In this document: one piece after another, positions 17,762-26,993 of the stretch
Position numbering within the stretch: position 1 is the stretch's first letter
Layout: the number at the start of each line of letters is the position of its first letter
From: Bacteroidota bacterium
GTDB lineage: Bacteria; Bacteroidota; Bacteroidia; Chitinophagales; Saprospiraceae
Direction of reading: 5' to 3'
NCBI GenBank assembly: GCA_024642705.1
Contig: JAHEAQ010000007.1
Span: 78,204 to 111,054 of the forward strand
Length of the DNA: 32,851 nt
Program-made: the position numbers and the translations under genes
The notes under the pieces: model-generated
What the model was told of the DNA's origin: nothing
The model's database searches: none
What the model saw: the letters and a program-made list of their open reading frames with translations, nothing else

Positions 17762-20700
17762 ATGTGCAGATTTACTATTACTGAGAGAAATTTCAGATTT
17801 TTAAGATGGACTTATATAGCTGTCTTAACGCTATTTGCTACGAATATTTACAGCCAATGTGAAATTTCGTGCAAAGCAAGTATTAATGTTTCCATTGGTG
17901 AAGATTGTCAAGGAGTAATTACTCCTAGTATGATTTTGTCAAAACAAATAATGGGTGCTACCGTTGAAGTTACTGACGCAAATGGAAATATTGTACCAAA
18001 CAATACTGTTGATTTAAGTCATGTTGGGAAGACATTGACTGTTAAAGCAACTGAGCCAAATTGCAGCAATTCATGTTGGGGAGTAGCTTTAATTGAAGAC
18101 AAAATTCCTCCTATCATTGATTGTTTTGATGTTACAGTTACATGTGCAGAGCTGATTGTGTTTCAAGACCCAATACCAGTAAGCTGCGATGTCTCAAGTT
18201 TAGTGGTTTTGAATAAATCAAACGTTGACATTTCTTGTGAAAGTGAACTTTTTCAACAAGTGATTACCCAAACTTATCAAGCGTCTGATTTACAAGGCAA
18301 TAAAAGTGAGCCTTGTACTCAAAAGATAACTGTTGAAAAGTTTGATTTAGGGCTAATTGATTTTAACATCAACAATGATACTACATTGTACTGTGATGGA
18401 GGATATGAAGTGGATTTTGCAGGTAATCCAAAATTTGATATTTTAGGAGGACCAACACTTTCAGGCCAGCAATTGTATCCAGACCAATTTATCATTTGTA
18501 ATACTTACATTGAATATAAAGACCAAGTATTGGCATTCAATAATTGTGTAACGAATGTATTGAGAACTTGGAAAATATCTAATTGGTTTTGCGGAAGAGA
18601 TAATTTCAGAGAGTTTACCCAATTGTATACCATTGTGGATACTGTTGGACCAGTATTTTTAACATGTCCTTCAGACGTTACTGTAAGTACTTCTGGAAAT
18701 AGTTGTGAAGCAACTTATCAATTGCCTTTATTAGAGCTTTCAGATGCTTGTAATAATGCGATCGTAAGAGTGGATGTTAATTACACAGGAGGTTTTCTTT
18801 CAAATGGAAACGGTGCAACCATCCAATTGTCTGCAGGTGTAAATTCAGTGGAATATATATCATATGATGAGTGTGGGAATAGTAATTCTTGCAGATATGA
18901 AGTTCTTGTAAGAGATTTAGCCCAACCAGTAACAATTTGTGATAGAAATACTGTGGTTTCCTTGTCTTCGGATGGTTATGCATTCTTATATGCAAAAGAT
19001 TTAGATGATGGAAGTTTTGATGAATGTGGTGAAGTGACTCTAGAAATTAGAAGGATGGACGCTGTATTGTGTGACCTTAATGATCTTAATTTTGGAAATG
19101 AAGTGCAGTTTTGCTGTGACGATATTGGTACTAACCATATGGTAGCATTACGTGTTACAGATGCATCTTTGAATACTAATACTTGTATGGCTTCCGTAGA
19201 AGTTCAAGATAAATTGCCGCCAGTAATTTTAGCAAATCTTCCAAATATTACTGTATCATGTACATTTCCTTTTGACCCAGAGAATTTGAATGTATTTGGA
19301 AAAGTTGCAACTCATCCTGATGATCAAGAAGATATTATTATAACTTCAGAAACTGTAAAGTTTAGTGGTCCTAATAGAGATGGTTTAGTTATAGACAATT
19401 GTAGCTCAGTTGCTAGTGATGCTATAACATATGAGCAAATTAATCAATGTGGAATAGGATATATTGTTAGAACAATTGTAACATCTAATCCTCAAGGACA
19501 ATCAGTGACAATGTCGCAAACAATTTATTTTGCAAATAATGCACCTTTCATTGAAGAAAATATTGATTGGCCAGATGATTACAACCCTACAACTTCTTGC
19601 AGACCTGAAGATTTAGAGCCTTCTGATTTACCTGATGGTTATAATTTTCCTGTTTTTACTGAAGATGGATGCGACATGGTTGGGGTAACATATGAAGATA
19701 AAATAGTAACTAATACGCCAAATGGTGGAGGTTGTTATAAAATAATTAGATCATGGTATGTAAGCGATTGGTGTCAAACCATTAATGGCAAGTTCCCAGT
19801 TTGGAAACATGATCAATACATTGAAGTTTTCAACAACATAGCACCAACAATTGATTCAGGTTGTGAAAACCAGTTGGTTTGTGTTTATGACGCAGATTGT
19901 GGTCCTGGTTTTATTGAATTAGAAGTTAATGGATCTGATGACTGTGTAATAGCTGCGAATTTAATTTGGAAATATGAAATCGATCTTCACTCAAATGGTG
20001 GCGCTCCTGACTTAGTTGGAAAAACTAATAAAATATCTGGTAATTTTGAAGTAGGAATTCACACTGTAACGTGGACCTTATCTGATGGCTGTAGCAATTT
20101 TGATGTTTGTACGCAACAATTTGAAATTAGAAATTGTAAAACACCAACACCATATTGTATTAATGGATTGTCGGCTGATCTTACAGCTATGGATTTAAAT
20201 AATGATGGAGAAATCGATGCGGAAATGTTGATGCTGACTCCTGATATGTTGGATGTTGGAAGTTCTCATACCTGTGGTTACGACGTTCTGCTTAGTTTTT
20301 CTTCAGATGTCAATGATACATTGAGAATATTCAATTGTGAAGATTTAGGACAGCAAGAAATAGAAGTGTGGGTAACAGATGTTGTTAATTATAACCAAGA
20401 TTTTTGTCGAACTTATATTATTATTCAAGACAATAATGATTATGATTTTTGCGAACCAGGTTTAAATGCTTTTGATGTAGAAGGTAAAATTTCTACAGAG
20501 CAAAATCAAGGAATCGTAGATGTATCCATTCAATTAGAAGGAACAGATTATGAAGTAGTTTCTGATAGTGAAGGAAAATATCATTTCGATCACTTAGCAC
20601 AAGGGATGAGCTTTTCGATTGTGCCTGGATACAATGAAAATCCGATTAATGGGGTTTCTACTTTGGATTTAATTTTGATTCAAAAACATATTTTAGGTCT

Positions 20701-21700
20701 TGAGACTATGAATAATCCATATAAGTTAATAGCTGCAGATATCAATAATTCAGGTGAAATTACCGCTTCGGATTTAATAGTGCTTAGGAAAATGATTCTG
20801 GGTAAATATGATTCATTCCCTGAGAATAAATCTTGGAAGTTCTTAGATGCTAATTTCCAATTTTTACAACCAAGTAATCCATGGACCAGTTCATTGCCTG
20901 AAAAATATGATGTAGCCAAGTTAGGTGCAAATATGGATGTTAACTTCACTGGAATTAAGATTGGTGACGTAAATGGCTCTGTGCAAATGAGTAAGGATGA
21001 AAATGTCATTACTAGGTCAAATGTAGGTTTGGATTTATATGCAAATAATGTTATTTTGAAAGCTGGTGCAGTAAAAGAAGTTGAAATTTTAGCTTCAGAA
21101 AACGGTGTATATTCAGGATATCAATTCGCTTTAAAATTTAATCCAAATTTGGTTGATATAGTTGCTGTCAATGGTCAGTCAATTACAAATGATATTGATA
21201 ATGTAGGTTCAAAATGGATACAACAAGGAATTATTAAAACAAATTTCTTTGACTCTAATAATTTTGAATTGAATAAAGATCAGCAAGTTATAAGTGTTTC
21301 TTTAGTTGCAAAGCAAGATGTTGAATTAGCTAACATCATCAGTATTGATCATAGTATGATGGTTGCTGAATCCTATAATACTGAACTTGAAGAAAAAGGG
21401 GTTGAAATTGAAATTAGAACATTGGAAAACACTTTTGGTGAAAATATTTTATTCCAAAACTCACCAAATCCATGGTCCAATGCCACTGAAATACAATTTA
21501 ATTTAGCAAAAGCACAAAATGCAAATGTTAAAATATATAGTATTACTGGGAAATTAGTAGCAAATTATAGCAACTATTATAACAAAGGTATCAACAAGCT
21601 CAAATTGACAAATTCAGATATTCCAAACAACGGAGTTTATTATTACGAGCTTGCCACAGAAGATTTTAGGGCAATCAAGAAAATGATTGTAACAAAATAA
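17762..21700 (+). CDS. T9SS-exported HYR/dockerin surface protein, paralogue of the giant gene
   Basis: This 1312-residue protein begins with a signal peptide ending near IYSQ (residue 32). It consists of Cys-rich HYR-like Ig modules (a clear HYR at about 293-385, starting GPVFLTCPSDVTVS), a dockerin-type segment (GVSTLDLILIQKHILG to LRKMILG, about 964-1030), a cohesin-like domain (about 1098-1213) and a T9SS type A sorting domain (from NSPNPWS, 1230-1312). It is colinear with residues about 1090-1955 and 2800-3216 of the upstream protein, sharing marks such as EDIDWPDDY/ENIDWPDDY, EIRRMD and KIGDVNGS. It lacks the N-terminal propeller and the tandem-repeat block. It is probably a surface adhesin or matrix protein; no clear own promoter is seen in the 198-base gap, so read-through from the upstream gene is plausible. 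Confidence 0.92.
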   Translation: MCRFTITERNFRFLRWTYIAVLTLFATNIYSQCEISCKASINVSIGEDCQGVITPSMILSKQIMGATVEVTDANGNIVPNNTVDLSHVGKTLTVKATEPNCSNSCWGVALIEDKIPPIIDCFDVTVTCAELIVFQDPIPVSCDVSSLVVLNKSNVDISCESELFQQVITQTYQASDLQGNKSEPCTQKITVEKFDLGLIDFNINNDTTLYCDGGYEVDFAGNPKFDILGGPTLSGQQLYPDQFIICNTYIEYKDQVLAFNNCVTNVLRTWKISNWFCGRDNFREFTQLYTIVDTVGPVFLTCPSDVTVSTSGNSCEATYQLPLLELSDACNNAIVRVDVNYTGGFLSNGNGATIQLSAGVNSVEYISYDECGNSNSCRYEVLVRDLAQPVTICDRNTVVSLSSDGYAFLYAKDLDDGSFDECGEVTLEIRRMDAVLCDLNDLNFGNEVQFCCDDIGTNHMVALRVTDASLNTNTCMASVEVQDKLPPVILANLPNITVSCTFPFDPENLNVFGKVATHPDDQEDIIITSETVKFSGPNRDGLVIDNCSSVASDAITYEQINQCGIGYIVRTIVTSNPQGQSVTMSQTIYFANNAPFIEENIDWPDDYNPTTSCRPEDLEPSDLPDGYNFPVFTEDGCDMVGVTYEDKIVTNTPNGGGCYKIIRSWYVSDWCQTINGKFPVWKHDQYIEVFNNIAPTIDSGCENQLVCVYDADCGPGFIELEVNGSDDCVIAANLIWKYEIDLHSNGGAPDLVGKTNKISGNFEVGIHTVTWTLSDGCSNFDVCTQQFEIRNCKTPTPYCINGLSADLTAMDLNNDGEIDAEMLMLTPDMLDVGSSHTCGYDVLLSFSSDVNDTLRIFNCEDLGQQEIEVWVTDVVNYNQDFCRTYIIIQDNNDYDFCEPGLNAFDVEGKISTEQNQGIVDVSIQLEGTDYEVVSDSEGKYHFDHLAQGMSFSIVPGYNENPINGVSTLDLILIQKHILGLETMNNPYKLIAADINNSGEITASDLIVLRKMILGKYDSFPENKSWKFLDANFQFLQPSNPWTSSLPEKYDVAKLGANMDVNFTGIKIGDVNGSVQMSKDENVITRSNVGLDLYANNVILKAGAVKEVEILASENGVYSGYQFALKFNPNLVDIVAVNGQSITNDIDNVGSKWIQQGIIKTNFFDSNNFELNKDQQVISVSLVAKQDVELANIISIDHSMMVAESYNTELEEKGVEIEIRTLENTFGENILFQNSPNPWSNATEIQFNLAKAQNANVKIYSITGKLVANYSNYYNKGINKLKLTNSDIPNNGVYYYELATEDFRAIKKMIVTK

Positions 21701-21726
21701 ATAGTCTAGAACTGCATTTTTTAAAG

Positions 21727-21755
21727 AAGGGTTGGCATATTTGTCAACCCTTTTT
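21727..21755 (+). terminator. Intrinsic terminator after the second surface gene
   Basis: AAGGGTTG and CAACCCTT form an 8-bp stem with a 10-base loop, running into a T5 tract. It lies 26 bases after the stop codon. Confidence 0.8.
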
Positions 21756-21786
21756 GCATTATTTAAAAAATATATTAATCTGCGAT

Positions 21787-21820
21787 TTTGTCAATATTTA
21801 AGGTAGTTTTTTTATTTTTG
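21787..21820 (+). promoter_or_regulatory. Promoter of the DUF2911 gene
   Basis: A TTTG at 21787-21790 and TATTTTTG at 21813-21820 form a -33/-7 pair with 22 bases between, close to the Bacteroidota consensus. The -7 lies 26 bases before the ATG at 21847. It is the best complete promoter in the window. Confidence 0.6.
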
Positions 21821-21846
21821 TGGTTCAATAAAAAAATCACTTAACA

Positions 21847-22695
21847 ATGAAAAAAATTTTTAATCTAGTATTTCTATTCAGTTCTATTTTAACCACTCAA
21901 ATGATTGGACAAATAAGAACTCCTGCACCTAGCCCATTTTCTACACTTACCCAAGTTGTTGGTTTAACGGATGTTTCAGTAGAATATTCAAGACCAAGTA
22001 AAAAAGGTAGAACAATTTTTGGTGCTGATGCTCTTGTTCCTAATGGAAAAGTATGGAGAACTGGAGCAAATCAAGCTACTAAAGTAACATTTTCAACTGA
22101 TGTGAAAGTAGAAGGAAAAGCTTTGAAAGCAGGATCTTATGCTCTTTTAACTAAACCAGGCGCTGGAAAATGGGGAATTCATTTTCATGCTTATGAAAGT
22201 GGGAACGCTGGAAGTTATACGGACAAAACTCCAACTCTTGCTGTAGATGTAATGACCCAGCAACTGCCTATGGTGATAGAGTCTTTCACCATCATGATCA
22301 ACGATTTGACTTCAAGTGGAGCAACTCTTGCTTTATTGTGGGATGATACTTACGTTCCTGTAATGATAGGAACAGACGTTGATGCTGTAGTAATGAAAAG
22401 TATCGAAGAAACCTTAGCGGGACCTACTGCAAGCGAATATTATGCTGCAGGCGCATACCTTCATGACGCAGGAAAAGATCTTGAGAAGGCTTTAAAATAC
22501 GTTCAGATGGCAACTAAGACTGGTGAGCCAGCATATTGGCAAGTAAGAAAAGAATCTCTAATTTTAGCAGATCTTGGAAAATACAAAGATGCTGTAACAG
22601 CTGCTAAATTGTCATTAGAATTAGCAACAAAAGCTGGAAATGACGATTACATTAAAATGAATAATGATTCCATAGCAATGTGGAGTAAAAAATAA
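21847..22695 (+). CDS. DUF2911 family exported protein
   Basis: The 282-residue protein has a signal peptide (MKKIFNLVFLFSSILTTQMIGQ) and a DUF2911 domain over about residues 25-180. Hallmarks are PSPFSTLTQVVGLTDVSVEYSRPS near the N-terminus (read here as PSPFS and VEYSRPS), GRTIFG, LVPNGKVWRTGANQATK and WGIHFH. The C-terminal part (about 190-282) is helical with TPR-like pairs such as SEYYAAGAYLHDAGKDLEKA. DUF2911 proteins are frequent in Bacteroidota and of unknown function; the export signal places this one in the periplasm or outside. It has its own promoter and a strong terminator, so it is a single-gene unit. Confidence 0.9.
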   Translation: MKKIFNLVFLFSSILTTQMIGQIRTPAPSPFSTLTQVVGLTDVSVEYSRPSKKGRTIFGADALVPNGKVWRTGANQATKVTFSTDVKVEGKALKAGSYALLTKPGAGKWGIHFHAYESGNAGSYTDKTPTLAVDVMTQQLPMVIESFTIMINDLTSSGATLALLWDDTYVPVMIGTDVDAVVMKSIEETLAGPTASEYYAAGAYLHDAGKDLEKALKYVQMATKTGEPAYWQVRKESLILADLGKYKDAVTAAKLSLELATKAGNDDYIKMNNDSIAMWSKK

Positions 22696-22720
22696 TTCAT
22701 CAAATTCAATGAAAGAATGG

Positions 22721-22748
22721 AGGCTTTGCACATGCAAAGCCTTTTTTT
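22721..22748 (+). terminator. Strong intrinsic terminator after DUF2911 gene
   Basis: AGGCTTTGC and GCAAAGCCT form a perfect 9-bp stem with the loop ACAT, leading into T7. It lies 25 bases after the DUF2911 stop. Confidence 0.93.
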
Positions 22749-23080
22749 ATGCCATATTTCATCGGATTCTTTCTTGGTTCCCATCATGTTAATAAAAGCT
22801 CTCATTATAAACCATAAGTTGGTTTGGATAAATTATTTTCGTTCCACTAATGATTTAAAAAACTTTAAAATCTTTTGTCCAAATGGTTTTAAATTAATAA
22901 TCAAAGTTGTAATCCTACTTTGATTATTAACTCGCCATATTTTCAGAATTTTTAAAATTAATGACGCCTAATTGTCATTTCTTTACGAAAATGTCATTTT
23001 TCTTACAAAATAAGTGTCGGCTAATAGGGGGTAAGTTGGTCGTCTAGTTGTCATGAGGTTGTATTCTATAAATATTAAGA
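22749..23080. promoter_or_regulatory. Intergenic region with hairpin and TGTCAT repeats
   Basis: No gene is seen in these 332 bases. They hold a perfect 14-bp inverted repeat (22894-22907 with 22917-22930, 9-base loop), an AATGAC-N8-GTCATT palindrome (22960-22979), and three same-strand TGTCAT hexamers at 22973, 22992 and 23049. Two of these head 19-base near-repeats (TGTCATTTCTTTACGAAAA type). This may be the control region of the metalloprotease gene; no TAnnTTTG is found before its ATG. Confidence 0.4.
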
Positions 23081-25606
23081 ATGAAACCTATAATTACTGG
23101 AGTGGCATGTATAATGCTGCTAGCCAACGTATTGTGTATTGCCCAAAATGATACTCCGATGGAGATCTTAATTCATGAAGTAAATGCTAATGAAAGATTT
23201 ATCCAAAAAGATATTTTTGTGCAAGATGAAAGACCTTCAGAATACCTGAATGATTATCTGTCTGATTATTCATTATTAGAATTGAATTTGGATGTACTTA
23301 ATGAGGTATTAACAAATAAATATGAATTTTTAAATATTCATGTCCCTTCACCTCGAGGTGCAAAATTTAACATAAAACTTGTTTCCTTTGATGTTCGTTC
23401 TGAGGGTTTTAAAGTTTTTGAACAATCGAATCGTGTAAAAACAGAAGTTAATTTCCCAGACGCAGTATTCTATAGAGGAATTATTGAAAGAGGAAGTCAC
23501 ACCCAAACAGGGATTAGCATTTTCGAAAATGAATTATTTGGTTTGGCGTCTACACTTGAAGAAGGGAACATTATTATTGCAAAAGATCCAATTAATCCCG
23601 GTAAACAAGGACAGAATTATATCGTTTATTTTGAAAAAGATCTGTTGTTTGATAGGAATTCAAAATGTCTAACAGATGAGTTAAGACAACTAGACCCTGA
23701 TGATTATTCATTGAATAGTACCCGAACTAATGTGTATGAAACTTGTGAAGATGTGGAGATTGAAATAGAAGCTACTCGTAAATTGTATTTGAAAAAAGGC
23801 AGCACAAGTTCAACAGTAAATTATATAAGCGCTTTTTTTAATAATGTGGCTATAATTTACAGGAATGAAGGTATTTATACCAGCTTGAAAAGCATAGTGG
23901 TAAACACAACTGAGGATGGATATACTAATTTAACTACATCACTTGATAAGCTTAATAAATTTGGTGATAATACGCGAAATACATACCAAAATTCAGGTGC
24001 TGAATTAGCCCATTTAGTAGATTATAATACACCAGGACTTGGAGGCGTTGCATGGATAAATGTTTTGTGCACAAACTATATATATTATTCTGCGCAACAA
24101 TATCATTATGGAGCATACGCATATAGTAGTATAGAAGATACTCATCAAGAATTCCCTGACTATTCTTTAACTGTATTTATGTTTTCCCATGAAATGGGAC
24201 ATAATCTTGGTTCTCGGCATACACAATCCTGTTCGTGGGACGGAGGACCAATAGACAATTGTGCTCCTGTGGAGAATGGACCGTGCTCTCCTGGTCCATC
24301 ACCGGTTGGGGGCGGAACGATTATGTCGTATTGTCATTCTACATCATATGGAATTAATTATAGCAAAGGGTTTGGGGTGCAACCCGGCAACAAAATTAGG
24401 TCGTTAATTCAATCTAAAACATGCGTTGAAAATTATATTCCAACTGGAATACTAGGCACAATTCCTTCGCAAACCATTACAGCAAATAGAGAATGCACCG
24501 ATGATGCTGGATGGACAAACTATTATTTTGACAATAATTCAACTTCCGAAAGTGACGATAAGCTGTTATTAATGGTCAAGAAAGAAGGAGAAGATATTGG
24601 AAATCTTGACGATGGGACATTAACAGTAAAGGTAAAAACGTCCTCAAAGGCTGGTAAAGGATCGACCCATATTTCAAATCCTGGCTATTCAGCTAGTCCT
24701 GATTGGCATGTGATGAATAGATGGTTTGAATTGGTGCCAACTACCGAGCCTAATAGTCCAGTAACGGTTAGATTTCCTTATTCCAATGAAGATTTTAATG
24801 ATGTAATGATGAATCAACCAGCAATACATACGCATAAAGATTTAACTTTTTATAAAATCAGCAACCCTGGAAATCCGAACCCAGACGGTGGTCACGTAAA
24901 TGTAACCAATAACCAAATTGTATTTTATGAAAATGGGGACGTTTCTTCATTAACAGAATGGAAATATATAAATATTAGTGGTAGGCATTTTGCCGAGTTT
25001 CAGGTAAATTCATTTTCTGGAGGAGGAGGTGGTTTTAGTGAAAATGGAATGCTCCAACTTCCGGTAGAACTTCATGATTTTACAGTTACAAAAAGAAATG
25101 ATAAAGCTGAAATAAAATGGTCAACTTCAAGCGAAATAAATAACGATTATTTTACAATTGAAAGATCTTCAGATGGTAAAGAATTTGAATCTATCGGCAA
25201 AATAGCTGGTAATGGGACAAGTTTTGATTTAAATGATTATACTTTTGTAGACAGACAACCTTTGGAAGGTAGAAATTATTATAGGCTAAAACAATTGGAT
25301 TTCAACGGAGTTTATGAATATTTAGGAATAAGAACGGTAGAATTTGAAACCTTCGGAAAGATTAACATTTTTCCAAATCCATTGATAAATGAGTTACTTA
25401 CATTAGAATATGAATCCAAGAATAGTGGTAGAATTGAAGTCAGAATCAATGATATTTCGGGGAATTTAGTCCATTTCCAAAATAATGAAATCGATAAAGG
25501 TTCAAATAACTTAAGCATTGATCTTTCAATATTAAATCCAGGAATATATATTGTTCAAATCACTGGAATGGGGACTCCATCATTTCAAAAACTAGTCAAA
25601 CAATAA
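23081..25606 (+). CDS. Secreted zinc metalloprotease (reprolysin-like) with T9SS domain
   Basis: The 841-residue protein has a signal peptide (MKPIITGVACIMLLANVLCIAQ), a propeptide-like region to about 220 and a reprolysin/M12-type zincin domain (about 225-455). The zinc site is HEMGHNLGSRH with His370, Glu371, His374 and His380, and the Met-turn is TIMSYC about 35 residues later. A beta-rich region of unknown type (455-640) follows, then a fibronectin-like domain (about 665-755, EIKWSTSSEINNDYFTIERS) and a T9SS type A sorting domain (INIFPNP onward, 761-841). It should cut proteins outside the cell or on its surface after export through T9SS. It is transcribed alone; whether it acts on the neighbouring giant proteins cannot be told. 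Confidence 0.93.
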   Translation: MKPIITGVACIMLLANVLCIAQNDTPMEILIHEVNANERFIQKDIFVQDERPSEYLNDYLSDYSLLELNLDVLNEVLTNKYEFLNIHVPSPRGAKFNIKLVSFDVRSEGFKVFEQSNRVKTEVNFPDAVFYRGIIERGSHTQTGISIFENELFGLASTLEEGNIIIAKDPINPGKQGQNYIVYFEKDLLFDRNSKCLTDELRQLDPDDYSLNSTRTNVYETCEDVEIEIEATRKLYLKKGSTSSTVNYISAFFNNVAIIYRNEGIYTSLKSIVVNTTEDGYTNLTTSLDKLNKFGDNTRNTYQNSGAELAHLVDYNTPGLGGVAWINVLCTNYIYYSAQQYHYGAYAYSSIEDTHQEFPDYSLTVFMFSHEMGHNLGSRHTQSCSWDGGPIDNCAPVENGPCSPGPSPVGGGTIMSYCHSTSYGINYSKGFGVQPGNKIRSLIQSKTCVENYIPTGILGTIPSQTITANRECTDDAGWTNYYFDNNSTSESDDKLLLMVKKEGEDIGNLDDGTLTVKVKTSSKAGKGSTHISNPGYSASPDWHVMNRWFELVPTTEPNSPVTVRFPYSNEDFNDVMMNQPAIHTHKDLTFYKISNPGNPNPDGGHVNVTNNQIVFYENGDVSSLTEWKYINISGRHFAEFQVNSFSGGGGGFSENGMLQLPVELHDFTVTKRNDKAEIKWSTSSEINNDYFTIERSSDGKEFESIGKIAGNGTSFDLNDYTFVDRQPLEGRNYYRLKQLDFNGVYEYLGIRTVEFETFGKINIFPNPLINELLTLEYESKNSGRIEVRINDISGNLVHFQNNEIDKGSNNLSIDLSILNPGIYIVQITGMGTPSFQKLVKQ

Positions 25607-26187
25607 ATGAATCATCTGAAATATTGAACTTTTTAATTTAAAATATCAAGAGCATAGTGATTGAAAATGTCCAGTTTTTCAAATATTAGTTAGGTATCGT
25701 TTATTGGTTTAATTTTTCTTGATGATAGAATATTCTTGGTATCCAAATGAAAAAAATTCGAAGTTAATTGGAAAGGTAATTCTTCGTTTTCTTTTAGGCA
25801 ACAATTTCAGCGATTCAACCTTTTTAATGGTATAAATGAATTCCTAAAAAACAGCAGGATGATTTTTTATTTTCTTAAAAAAGCCCAAAGACATTCAACC
25901 ATTCTTTGTTAGAGAAATGATTAATTGATCAATTTGGAATCCAACCATCCATTTTCAAAATAGTAAAAATCGAATAGGTATTATCGTTGTTAAACTTTAG
26001 CTAAAAGTTGGGCAAATATTTAATTTATAGGATTTTTTATGGTCTACAAACTTCAAAATTTAGAGCTTTATATTCCTGCTATTCTTTCATTCAAATGTTA
26101 AAGTTTGAAAATAAATTGAATTTATAAGGACAAAAGCGCTGTTTTTCACACTAATGCTATATACGAGAATATTAAAACGGAATTAGT
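25607..26187. other. 581-base gene-free spacer before the RAYT-like gene
   Basis: All frames are broken and no RNA gene, clear terminator or repeat of the 26994/32031 family is recognised. A minor palindrome AACTTTAGCTAAAAGTT occurs near 25992. I see nothing else. Confidence 0.5.
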
Positions 26188-26886
26188 ATGATAGCAAAAC
26201 ACATTTTTGAGGAAGGCATTTATTTGCTTAGCAACACTGGAGTTGCCAGAAATCCAATATTTAGAAATAAAGATAATTATGAACGATTTCGAGAAAAGAC
26301 ACTGGTTTATTTGGAGCCGCTATGTGAAATTTTAGCATTTGCTTTTCATGATAATCAATGGGAATTGGTGGTCAAGATCAAATCTAGGAGTGAATTTGAA
26401 GCTTTTTATAAGAAGAAACATCAGCTAGACTTTATAGAAAATTTTTTGATTCCAGAATCAGCTTTTATTTTCAGTCAAGAAATGGCCAATTTGCAATCTG
26501 GATTTGTCAAACATTTTAATTGGTTAAACAACAGGGTAGGTGCTTTATTTTATAGACGATATCAAAAAGAACTCATAGAATCTGAGGGTGAATTAATTAT
26601 TGTCATAAATAGATTGAACCATTTAATGGCTCGGAATCCACATAAAGGAGAATGGGCGATAAAGAAAATGGAGAGGCTGAAAAAAGTGGAAAGGAGGTCG
26701 AGTGAGGAGAAATATAGAATAAAAAAATTGAGCATAACTGAAGTAATTTGCAACCAATTATGCATTGAAAAATACGACCTTGAAGCTTACTTTAAAAATA
26801 TTCCTGAATTAAAGATTGAGAATCCATTTTTGAGATATTTAAGGACCCTCAACAAGATTTTTGCATTTTTCGAGACTACAATTTAA
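26188..26886 (+). CDS. RAYT/IS200-like (Y1) protein with degenerate catalytic motifs
   Basis: The 232-residue protein follows the plan of REP-associated tyrosine transposases. IYLLSNTGVARNPIFRNKDNYERF is given here by its marks: SNTGVARNPIFRN matches the usual RGnnrqpIFrd start. ILAFAFHDNQWELVVK aligns with the IxAYCLMPNHxHLLVR segment, SGFVKHFNWLNNRVGALFYR with the GYxxYFNRRxGRxGxLFQ segment, and RLNHLMARNP with the YIHxNP segment. The HUH histidines are replaced by Gln57 and Glu59, and the expected nucleophilic tyrosine aligns with Phe106. The frame is intact, so this looks like a domesticated DNA-binding relative rather than debris. A 240-bp palindromic element begins 108 bases after its stop. 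The alignment was done by eye; an unrelated small protein is possible but less likely. Confidence 0.6.
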   Translation: MIAKHIFEEGIYLLSNTGVARNPIFRNKDNYERFREKTLVYLEPLCEILAFAFHDNQWELVVKIKSRSEFEAFYKKKHQLDFIENFLIPESAFIFSQEMANLQSGFVKHFNWLNNRVGALFYRRYQKELIESEGELIIVINRLNHLMARNPHKGEWAIKKMERLKKVERRSSEEKYRIKKLSITEVICNQLCIEKYDLEAYFKNIPELKIENPFLRYLRTLNKIFAFFETTI

Positions 26887-26925
26887 CTATTTACTCATTT
26901 TGGAATTGTACCTTTTCTTTTCTCC

Positions 26926-26944
26926 ATCCAAATTCACTTTGGAT
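26926..26944. repeat. Short hairpin downstream of the RAYT-like gene
   Basis: ATCCAAA and TTTGGAT form a perfect 7-bp stem with the loop TTCAC, 40 bases after the stop. No T-run follows. It may be a weak terminator or part of the palindromic flank of the gene. Confidence 0.4.
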
Positions 26945-26993
26945 CCTGCAACTTCTATGCATTTCGCCTTCGTTACCTGGATAAATTTGATTT

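Noticed and set aside
22717-22923. Plus-strand frame of 68 codons
   Set aside because: It begins before and runs straight through the strong terminator at 22721-22748 and the inverted repeat at 22894.
26126-26150. Possible extra piece of the palindromic element before the RAYT-like gene (GTTTTTCACACTAATGC)
   Set aside because: Only a short stretch resembles 32010-32026 and neither inverted end nor core hairpin is present.
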